Origin: Actinomycetes bacterium
GTDB lineage: Bacteria; Actinomycetota; CALGFH01
Assembly (NCBI GenBank): GCA_030152105.1
Contig: JASLIH010000397.1
Location: 1-8,129, forward strand
Direction: 5' to 3'
DNA: 8,129 nucleotides
Below are positions 1-5,605 of this stretch, in pieces; within the stretch, counting starts at the first letter, position 1; each line of letters begins with the position of its first letter. Below the pieces are notes generated by a model, which saw nothing but the letters and a program-made list of their open reading frames with translations, had not been told where the DNA came from and made no database searches. Made by a program: the position numbers and the translations under genes.

Positions 1-624
1 GGCCGGCGGCTCACCCCCGAGGAGCGGGCTGCCCGGGTGGCGGCCGCGGTGGCCACCAAGGGCCTGCCCGGCCAGGCCGGCGCCGCGGCCAAGCAGGGCG
101 AGACCCACCGGCTGCTGGCCATGGTCCCGCCCGAGGGCATCCAGCGGGCCGAGGCCCGCCAGGAGGACAAGGTCAACGTCTGGCCTCACCTGCTGCTGCG
201 CGAGGCGGTGGCCGCCTTCGCCATGTTCGCCTTCGTGACCGTGTTCTCCATCGTGGTCAACGCGCCCCTGCGGGAGCTGGCCAACAGCAACCTGACCCCG
301 AACCCCTCCAAGGCCCCCTGGTACTTCCTGGGCCTCCAGGAGCTGCTGCGCTACTTCCACCCGATGGTGGCCGGCGTGACCATCCCCGGGATCGCCCTGC
401 TGGTGCTGATGGCCACCCCCTACTTCGACAAGAACCCGTCGATGCGGCCCGAGAACCGCAAGCTGGCCATCCTGATGTTCACCATGTTCATGATGTTCTG
501 GGCCGTCCTGGTGCTGGCCGGCTCGTTCTTCCGGGGGCCGAGCTTCGAGTGGGTGTGGCCGTGGACCCAGACCTGCTCGACCCCGGTCCATCCGGACAAG
601 ACCTGCCTGTTCTTCGAGTTCTAG
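1..624 (+). CDS. qcrB: Cytochrome b, C-terminal (subunit IV-like) part of a cytochrome bc complex, 5' partial
   Basis: This membrane subunit helps form the quinol-oxidising site of a menaquinol:cytochrome c reductase. The frame is open from base 1, giving 207 residues, so the true start lies upstream. Three hydrophobic helices are visible at about residues 69-91, 121-140 and 154-178, matching helices E, F and G of b6f subunit IV. The segment NPSKAPWYFLGLQELLRYF is typical of this family and contains the quinol-site motif, here APWY instead of PEWY. An Ala-rich, charged segment of about 60 residues precedes the first helix. It looks like the N-terminus of a split subunit IV that starts just outside the window, but a linker within a fused cytochrome b cannot be excluded. 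Two cysteines (192 and 202) lie in the C-terminal tail, which should face the outside. The Rieske gene follows 19 bases later. The family is certain; split versus fused is inference. Confidence 0.93.
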   Translation, partial: GRRLTPEERAARVAAAVATKGLPGQAGAAAKQGETHRLLAMVPPEGIQRAEARQEDKVNVWPHLLLREAVAAFAMFAFVTVFSIVVNAPLRELANSNLTPNPSKAPWYFLGLQELLRYFHPMVAGVTIPGIALLVLMATPYFDKNPSMRPENRKLAILMFTMFMMFWAVLVLAGSFFRGPSFEWVWPWTQTCSTPVHPDKTCLFFEF

Positions 625-643
625 GGATCTAGGAAGGGAATCG

Positions 644-1255
644 ATGGCGATCTCGGAGGGGGTGCGGCCGGCCAACCCCCGGCCGCCGGCCAAGAAGCCA
701 CAGGTGAGCCGGCGGTCGTTCCTGCGCACGGCCTGGCTGGCCGGGCTGGGGGCGGCCGCGGCCGGGTTCGGCGTCGGCACCGTCTACTTCCTGTGGCCCA
801 ATCTCACCGAGGGGTTCGGCACCAAGATCCGGGCCGGCACGCCCGAGTCCATCAACGCCGACATCAAGGCCAACGACGGCTACGCGTATGTGCCGGACGG
901 CCGCTTCTACCTGGTCCCCTACGACGAGGCGGACGACACCGAGGGCCTCTACGCCGGCGTCGCCGGCGGCGGGTTCATGGCCCTGTACCAGCGCTGTGTC
1001 CACCTGGGCTGCCGGGTCCCCTGGTGCGCCACCGCCCAGTGGTGGGAGTGCCCCTGCCACGGGTCCAAGTACAACCAGGCCGGCGAGTACAAGGAGGGAC
1101 CGGCCCCGCGCGGCCTGGACCGCTTCGCCATCGAGGCGTCGGGCAGCAAGATCGTGGTCGACACCTCCAAGATCATCACCGGCCCGCCCCGGGGGACCAA
1201 CACCACCGGCCAGGAGCTGGACGGCCCCCACTGCGTCGGCGGCGGGGAGGCCTGA
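644..1255 (+). CDS. qcrA: Rieske [2Fe-2S] protein of the cytochrome bc complex
   Basis: This is the iron-sulfur subunit that takes the first electron from quinol and passes it to the complex's cytochrome c. The 203-residue protein has a Tat-like motif SRRSFLR (residues 22-28) followed by a hydrophobic helix (about 29-51), which probably stays as the membrane anchor. The cluster motifs are CVHLGC (118-123) and CPCHGS (136-141). By family precedent C118, H120, C136 and H139 bind the cluster, and C123 pairs with C138. The run GCRVPW followed by KYNQAGEYKEGPAPRGL resembles b6f-type Rieske proteins. Two extra cysteines, C128 and C197, do not belong to the cluster motifs. The ATG has an AGGAAGGGA ribosome site at 631-639. 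It sits between cytochrome b and a cytochrome c gene, so the role is well supported. Confidence 0.97.
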   Translation: MAISEGVRPANPRPPAKKPQVSRRSFLRTAWLAGLGAAAAGFGVGTVYFLWPNLTEGFGTKIRAGTPESINADIKANDGYAYVPDGRFYLVPYDEADDTEGLYAGVAGGGFMALYQRCVHLGCRVPWCATAQWWECPCHGSKYNQAGEYKEGPAPRGLDRFAIEASGSKIVVDTSKIITGPPRGTNTTGQELDGPHCVGGGEA

Positions 1256-1258
1256 GCG

Positions 1259-1918
1259 ATGAGCCGGACCACCGTCCTGATCCTGGCCGTCGTCTCGGCC
1301 ATCTTCCTGTTCTTCGCGCTGATCGTGGTGGTCACCTCGGCCAGGGAGAAGGCCCGGCGGGCCGGCCCCTCGGCCCCGCCGTCGCGCCGGCCCGGCCCCA
1401 CCGACGAGGCCCTCGAGGGCCCGCTGCTGGAGCGGTACCAGGTCGCCGGGGTCGCGCTGACCGTGTTCCTGGCCCTGCTCCTGCCCTTCCTGTACCTGCG
1501 CGAGCCGGTACGCCAGCGGGCCGCGGCCAAGAAGGAGCTGACCGAGTCGGTCCGGCTCGGCCGGGCCACCTTCGTGGAGTTCTGCGCCCGCTGCCACGGC
1601 CCCGACGCCGAGGGCGGCACCGTCAAGCGCTATGTCACCCCAGGGGTCAAGGGGGCCAAGCCGGCCGACGTCCAGGCCCCCAACCTGCACGAGGTCTGGA
1701 GCCGGCACCCTGACGAGGACGTCGCCACCGTCGCCTGGGACACGATCCAGAAGGGCCGCCCGCCGACCCCGATGCCGACCTGGGGCGTCCGCTACGGCGG
1801 GCCCATGAACGACCAGCAGATCACCGACCTGGTCAACTACATCCTGTCCATTCAGAGCGACGGCAAGGACCGGCCGCTGCGCAAGTTCGAGGCCGGGGCC
1901 GGTCGGCGTGCCGAGTAG
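1259..1918 (+). CDS. Membrane-anchored monoheme c-type cytochrome of the bc complex
   Basis: This is probably the electron acceptor for the Rieske protein and donor to the terminal oxidase or a soluble carrier. The 219-residue protein has a helix at about 4-28, an Arg/Pro-rich loop (29-60), a second helix (about 62-81), then a class I cytochrome c domain. There is one heme site, CARCH (109-113). M172, in TPMPTW, is the likely axial methionine, with M183 as the alternative. The basic loop suggests that both ends face outside and the loop faces the cytoplasm, which places the heme on the outer side. It starts 3 bases after the Rieske stop, with GGGGAGG inside the end of that gene, so translation is probably coupled. 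It differs from the diheme QcrC of mycobacteria, so I give no symbol. A role inside the complex is inferred from gene order. Confidence 0.9.
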   Translation: MSRTTVLILAVVSAIFLFFALIVVVTSAREKARRAGPSAPPSRRPGPTDEALEGPLLERYQVAGVALTVFLALLLPFLYLREPVRQRAAAKKELTESVRLGRATFVEFCARCHGPDAEGGTVKRYVTPGVKGAKPADVQAPNLHEVWSRHPDEDVATVAWDTIQKGRPPTPMPTWGVRYGGPMNDQQITDLVNYILSIQSDGKDRPLRKFEAGAGRRAE

Positions 1919-1942
1919 CCAGCGAAGGAGGCGTCCGCGCCC

Positions 1943-2695
1943 GTGAAGGGGTTCGTCGTCGTTGTCATCGCCTTCGTGTTCCTGCCGGGGTCGGTGTTCA
2001 TGCTGCTGGCCTCGAACTTCGGGGCGCTCAAGGGCTACCTGATCGCCGCCACGGCCTTCTTCGGCTTCCTGGTCATGCTCTCGGCCGTGTGGCTGTTCGG
2101 CATCCCGGGGACCACGCCGCTCACCGGTCCCAAGGGCACCCAGCCGAGCTTCAAGTTCTTCACCATCAACGACGCCGCGGCCGGCACCTACGACAGCGTG
2201 CGGGACTTCCAGGGTGGGGCCGGCAACGGCTGGCAGCCCGCCCCCGAGGGCGAGGTCACCGAGGGCAGCGCCGAGGCCACCCTCAAGGCCGACCTGGACA
2301 CGGCGCGCCAGACGGCCGTCCAGGACCTCATCGAGGAGACCAACGCCAAGGTCACCGACTCCAGCAGGGAGCTGGACGTCACCAACCTGGACGCCAAGAC
2401 CTACTACACGATCCAGAACGGCACCGAGGTGGCGGCGATCGTCATCTCCCCCAAGACCCCGGCGTCCGGCTCGGGCCTGCAGCGGCCCGATTTCGCCCCC
2501 AAGACCACCTTCGCCTACCGCGACCCGGGCAACCCGTACCTGCCCAGCATCCTGTTCCTGATCGGCGCGGTGGTGCTGTTCGTGATCCACATGCTCCTGC
2601 TCGGCCTGGTCGAGCGCCGCCGGCCCCTCGGGGTCGCCCAGGCCCCGACCCCTGAGGGCGAACGCCAGCCGGCCGGCGCCGGAGCCCGCCGCTAG
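1943..2695 (+). CDS. Three-helix membrane protein of unknown function, last gene of the bc-complex operon
   Basis: I do not recognise this 250-residue protein. It has hydrophobic helices at about 4-23, 31-53 and 200-222, a soluble domain of about 145 residues between helices 2 and 3, and a basic, Pro/Ala-rich tail (ERRRPLG onward). Positive charges at K30 and in the tail favour an N-out topology, with the 54-199 domain outside the cell. That domain is acidic, has a likely helical stretch (108-137) and contains no cysteine, so it carries neither a heme c motif nor an iron-sulfur site. The start is GTG with GAAGGAGG at 1924-1931, 11 bases away. It begins 24 bases after the cytochrome c stop and in the same direction, so it probably belongs to the operon as an accessory subunit or assembly factor. 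That role is inference from position only. Confidence 0.85.
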   Translation: MKGFVVVVIAFVFLPGSVFMLLASNFGALKGYLIAATAFFGFLVMLSAVWLFGIPGTTPLTGPKGTQPSFKFFTINDAAAGTYDSVRDFQGGAGNGWQPAPEGEVTEGSAEATLKADLDTARQTAVQDLIEETNAKVTDSSRELDVTNLDAKTYYTIQNGTEVAAIVISPKTPASGSGLQRPDFAPKTTFAYRDPGNPYLPSILFLIGAVVLFVIHMLLLGLVERRRPLGVAQAPTPEGERQPAGAGARR

Positions 2696-2714
2696 CGGCC
2701 GCCGCGGCGGCTAG
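2692..2714. terminator. Imperfect 23-base palindrome at a convergent junction, possible bidirectional terminator
   Basis: The two halves are complementary except for one mismatched pair (bases 2697 and 2709) around a central base. Both flanking genes end inside it: the + strand TAG is at 2693-2695 and the - strand TAG is the complement of 2711-2713. The stem is almost wholly G/C. No T-run follows on either side, so it is not a classical intrinsic terminator. It could still slow or stop transcription in a high-GC genome. Confidence 0.4.
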
Positions 2715-3490
2715 GACCCGTCGACGCCCCGGACGGACCCGCCGGGTACGGCCGCCGCGCTGAAGGTCGCCCCCTGGGGGTCGGCGAGGACCGCGAACCG
2801 CCCGACCGGGATGTCCATCGGCCCCAGCAGCACCGTCCCGCCCAGCTTCTCGGCCGTGGCCGCGGCCTCGTCGGCGTCGGGGACCCAGAACGTGATGCTC
2901 CAGCGGGGCGTCGGGTCCTCCTGCGGCGCCGGGGCGTGGCCCCCGCCGATCAGCAGGTTCCCGAGGGTGAAGCTGGTCCGCGGGAACGGCCCGGGCACCT
3001 CCTCGGCCGTCCACCCGAACAGCTCCGTGTAGAACCCGGTGCCCGCGGCCAGGTCGGCGCTGACCAGCTCGTTCCAGGTCCAGGTGCCGTCCTGGTTGAC
3101 CAGCTCGGCTCCGAAGCTCTCCCCTGGCTGCGACAGCGACACGACCGCCCCCGCCGGGTCCCTGACCGTGGCCACCCGCCCGCCACCGGGCGTGTCGAAC
3201 GGCTCGACCAGCACCTCAGCCCCCAGCTCGCGCGCCCGCTCGGTCGCCCGGCCGACGTCCTCGACGCTGATGTAGGACCCCCACGCCGGCCGCTCCGCCC
3301 GGTCGTACAGCCCCGCCACCGCCCGCCCACCCAACCGGCAGGTCGAGTAGGTCCCCTGCGCCCCTGTCGGCAGGTCGTCGAACTCCCAGCCGAACAACCC
3401 CCCGTAGAACCGCTTCGCCCCGGCGGCGTCGTTCGCCCCCAGGTCCACCCAGCAGAACGTCCCGTTCGGGTACCGCTCGACCTGCCCCAT
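2711..3490 (-). CDS. Double VOC-domain protein (glyoxalase/dioxygenase superfamily, Rv0577/CFP30B-like)
   Basis: The 259-residue protein consists of two vicinal-oxygen-chelate domains, about 10-121 and 135-247. Each ends in the typical DPxGAxxS strand: DPAGAVVSL at 111-119 and DPQGATFSA at 238-246. The FYGGLFGWEF and FYTELFGW segments are the usual helix-turn of this fold. Length and layout match the mycobacterial Rv0577/CFP30B protein as I remember it. The His/Glu metal ligands of true glyoxalases are not evident: the first strand reads TFCWVDL, and serine replaces the usual final glutamate. Enzyme activity is therefore uncertain, and a small-molecule binding or resistance role is also possible. 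An AGGAGG site (complement of 3495-3500) lies 4 bases before the ATG. It starts 18 bases after the acyl-CoA dehydrogenase gene, so the two are probably co-transcribed. Confidence 0.92.
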   Translation of the reverse strand: MGQVERYPNGTFCWVDLGANDAAGAKRFYGGLFGWEFDDLPTGAQGTYSTCRLGGRAVAGLYDRAERPAWGSYISVEDVGRATERARELGAEVLVEPFDTPGGGRVATVRDPAGAVVSLSQPGESFGAELVNQDGTWTWNELVSADLAAGTGFYTELFGWTAEEVPGPFPRTSFTLGNLLIGGGHAPAPQEDPTPRWSITFWVPDADEAAATAEKLGGTVLLGPMDIPVGRFAVLADPQGATFSAAAVPGGSVRGVDGS

Positions 3491-3508
3491 CCCGCCTCCT
3501 CACACGCG

Positions 3509-4750
3509 TCAGGCCATCCCACCGTTCGCGCGGGAGATCACCAGGCGCTGGATCTCGGACGTGCCCTCGAAGAGCGTGTAGATCTTCGCATCGCGGTGCC
3601 ACTTCTCCACCGGGAAGTCGCGGATGAAGCCGTAGCCGCCGAGGATCTGGATGGCTTCGTCGGTGACCCGGACGGCGGTCTCGCCTGCCTTGAGCTTGGA
3701 CATGGAGCCTTCGGCGTGGGAGAAGCCCATGCCGTTGCGGGCCATCCAGGAGGCGCGCCAGACGAGCAGCCGGGCGGCGTCGATCTCGGTGGCCATGTCG
3801 GCCAGCTTGAAGGCGATGGCCTGCTGGGCGGCGACCGGCTTGCCGAACTGGACCCGCTCGCGGGCGTAGTCGCGGGCGAACTCGAAGGCGGCTCTGGCGA
3901 TGCCGACGGCCTGGGCGCCGACGACCGGGCGGGTCGCCTCGAACGTGGCCAGGGCGCCGGAGCTGCCCCGGGCCCGGGAGGTCGTCCGCGGGCCGGCGCC
4001 GGCGGTCGCCCTGGCGTCGCGGGCCTCGCGGGCCCGCTCCAGCTTGGCCTGGAGACGCTCGGAGCCGCCGAGCAGGCAGTCGGCCGGGATGCGGCAGTCC
4101 TCGAGCAGCACCTCGGCGGTGTGGGAGGCGCGGATGCCGAGCTTCTTCTCCTTCTTGCCCTGGCGCAGGCCGGGCGTGCCGGGCGGGATCACGAAGCTGG
4201 CCTGGCCGCGGTGGCCGAGGGACGGGTCGACGGTGGCCACGACCACGTGGAGGCTGGCGATGCCGCCGTTGGTGATGAACACCTTCTGGCCGTTCAGGAC
4301 CCAGTCGTCGCCGTCGCGGACGGCCCGGGTGCGGAGACTGGAGACGTCGGACCCGGCGCCCGGCTCGGTGACTGCGAACGCGCCCACCTTGGGCTCGGCC
4401 GGGGTGCCGAACAGCTCGGGGGTCCAGCGGGCGACCTGGTCGGAGGTGCCGCTGGCCATCAGGGCGGCCAGGGGCAGGCCGCTGCCGAAGATGCCGAGCG
4501 AGATGCCGGCGCAGCCCCAGCAGAGCTCCTCGACCAGCAGCGGCTGGAGGATGCCGCTCTCGTCCTCGCCGATCATCCGGTAGAAGTCCATGCCGTACAG
4601 GCCGATGTCGGCCGCCTTGGACAGGACCGGCCAGGGGAAGTCCTCGGTCTCGTCGTAGTGGGGCGCGACCGGCCGGATCTCCCGCTCGGCGAACTCGTGG
4701 GCCCACTTCTGCGCGGCCACCTGGTCTTCGGAGAGCGCGAAGCCGATCAT
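3509..4750 (-). CDS. Acyl-CoA dehydrogenase family protein (FAD-dependent)
   Basis: This flavoenzyme introduces an alpha,beta double bond into an acyl-CoA, passing electrons to an electron-transfer flavoprotein. The 413-residue protein has the three family domains: N-terminal helical (about 6-117), middle beta (121-222) and C-terminal helical (268-408). Signatures seen are FAVTEPGAGSD (125-135, flavin and substrate contact), ERVQFGKP (298-305), QILGGYGF (368-375) and YTLFEGTSEIQR (391-402). E395 is the likely catalytic base, in the medium/short-chain enzyme position. A basic, Ala/Gly/Arg-rich insert occupies about 231-265, between the middle and C-terminal domains. The substrate cannot be told from sequence. 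The ATG is preceded by GGAAAGGA (complement of 4758-4765). The gene is divergent from a TetR regulator across a spacer with two operator-like palindromes, which suggests repression lifted by a CoA-type ligand. Confidence 0.95.
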   Translation of the reverse strand: MIGFALSEDQVAAQKWAHEFAEREIRPVAPHYDETEDFPWPVLSKAADIGLYGMDFYRMIGEDESGILQPLLVEELCWGCAGISLGIFGSGLPLAALMASGTSDQVARWTPELFGTPAEPKVGAFAVTEPGAGSDVSSLRTRAVRDGDDWVLNGQKVFITNGGIASLHVVVATVDPSLGHRGQASFVIPPGTPGLRQGKKEKKLGIRASHTAEVLLEDCRIPADCLLGGSERLQAKLERAREARDARATAGAGPRTTSRARGSSGALATFEATRPVVGAQAVGIARAAFEFARDYARERVQFGKPVAAQQAIAFKLADMATEIDAARLLVWRASWMARNGMGFSHAEGSMSKLKAGETAVRVTDEAIQILGGYGFIRDFPVEKWHRDAKIYTLFEGTSEIQRLVISRANGGMA

Positions 4751-4773
4751 GGGCAGGTCCTTTCCGCACCGCT

Positions 4774-4789
4774 GTTACCGCTCGGTAAC
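4774..4789. promoter_or_regulatory. Palindromic operator 1 in the divergent tetR/acyl-CoA dehydrogenase spacer
   Basis: GTTACCG-CT-CGGTAAC is a perfect inverted repeat with 7-base arms and a 2-base centre. Its size and symmetry suit a TetR-family dimer, and it lies between a TetR gene and its divergent neighbour. The inner core TACCGctCGGTA (4776-4787) recurs 15 bp downstream. Binding is inferred. Confidence 0.7.
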
Positions 4790-4804
4790 CTACTGAACGG
4801 TAGG
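4789..4804. promoter_or_regulatory. Palindromic operator 2, second copy of the TACYG-NN-CGGTA core
   Basis: The core TACTGaaCGGTA (4791-4802) differs from that of operator 1 only at the fourth base and the two central bases. The outer arms CCTAC/GTAGG extend the symmetry to 16 bases. Centre-to-centre distance from the first site is 15 bp. The site overlaps a TAGGAT -10-like hexamer that points toward the regulator gene, as expected for self-repression. Confidence 0.6.
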
Positions 4805-4806
4805 AT
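4801..4806 (+). promoter_or_regulatory. Possible -10 hexamer of the TetR-family gene
   Basis: TAGGAT fits the TAnnnT pattern of actinobacterial -10 elements and lies 36 bases before the GTG start. No convincing -35 hexamer lies 16-19 bp upstream. Support comes mainly from its overlap with the second palindrome. Confidence 0.3.
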
Positions 4807-4842
4807 GCGGGACCGGGCGGGTCTGCGCAAGGGGGTGGAATC

Positions 4843-5478
4843 GTGAGCGTGCCCATCGGCATGCGGCTGCGGGCGGCCGAACGTCGCGTCCAGCTACTGG
4901 GGGTCGCTCGGCGGCTGTTCGCTCGCGACGGCTACCGGGGCGCGTCCATGGAGTCCATCGCCGAGGCCGCCGGCGTCACCAAGCCCGTGCTCTACCAGCA
5001 CTTCTCCTCCAAGCGGGCGCTGTACTCGGCCCTGCTGGCCAGCGAGCTGGGCCGGCTCACCGAGGAGCTGGAGACCGCCTTCAGCCAGGCCGAGAGCAAC
5101 GAGCAGCGGCTGCGGCGCGGGTTCGGGTCCTACGTCGACTTCGTCGACCGGAACGAGGACACCTTCCGCCTGCTGTTCACCGAGGCCCTCGGGCTGGACG
5201 CCGACTTCCAGCAGCAGGTGGCCGAGTTCCGGCGCTGGGTGGCCGGGCGGGTGGCGCTGATCATCGCCGCCGAGGCCGGCCTGGCCGTCCCGCGGGCCGG
5301 GGCCCTGGGGGCGGCCATCGTCGGCATGGCCGAGGGCGCGGCCGGCTGGTGGCTGGACGAGCACCGGCCGCTGGCCGCCGGCGAGCTGGCCGACGAGCTG
5401 ACCGGTCTGGCCTGGAAAGGGTTCGCGCGCTTCCCGGCCGGCATCAGAGAACCGGACGTTCCAGCCGATCATCCCTAA
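4843..5478 (+). CDS. TetR-family transcriptional regulator
   Basis: This 211-residue protein is probably a one-component repressor of the divergent acyl-CoA dehydrogenase/VOC unit and of itself. The N-terminal TetR domain spans about 12-60, with the helix-turn-helix in SMESIAEAAGVTKPVLYQHF (35-54), a near-canonical match. The rest (about 65-200) is a helical ligand-binding domain with no recognisable ligand signature. Its W169-W170 pair and hydrophobic stretches could line a pocket for an acyl-CoA or fatty acid. The GTG start is preceded by GGGGGTGG (4830-4837). A later ATG (codon 7) is possible, but it has no better ribosome site. The tandem palindromes upstream are candidate binding sites. 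The target and ligand are inferred from gene arrangement. Confidence 0.94.
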   Translation: MSVPIGMRLRAAERRVQLLGVARRLFARDGYRGASMESIAEAAGVTKPVLYQHFSSKRALYSALLASELGRLTEELETAFSQAESNEQRLRRGFGSYVDFVDRNEDTFRLLFTEALGLDADFQQQVAEFRRWVAGRVALIIAAEAGLAVPRAGALGAAIVGMAEGAAGWWLDEHRPLAAGELADELTGLAWKGFARFPAGIREPDVPADHP

Positions 5479-5605
5479 GTTCGCTCTATTCCTCGTGCAA
5501 CCGGCGTAGAGACTTTCGTCGGGCGACTATGGAAGTATGACGCGTCCACTGTGATGACTGACCCTATCGGGTCGCTCGTTGCAATCCGGTCAGGGGACGG
5601 GGACG

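Noticed and set aside
629..2590. A 653-codon open frame on the minus strand opposite the Rieske, cytochrome c and membrane protein genes
   Set aside because: It mirrors three well-supported + strand genes, is a low-complexity Gly/Ala/Arg/Val/Asp translation with no motifs, and long antisense frames are common at this GC content.
3956..4060. A possible frameshift or pseudogene in the acyl-CoA dehydrogenase
   Set aside because: All family motifs before and after the insert are in the same frame and the catalytic Glu is present, so the gene looks intact.
2936..4862. Long open frames on both strands across the VOC and acyl-CoA dehydrogenase genes (for example + 2936-4846 and - 3216-4862)
   Set aside because: They are alternative frames of genes with clear family motifs and lack any recognisable domain.
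5560..5573. GACCC-TATC-GGGTC inverted repeat upstream of the receiver/stalk gene
   Set aside because: The arms are only 5 bases and such symmetry is frequent by chance in GC-rich DNA. It has no second copy nearby.
5579..5605. TTG at 5579 as the start of the receiver/stalk gene
   Set aside because: It has no ribosome site in front, while GTG 5606 has AGGGGA at a good distance and the receiver-like strand begins just after it.
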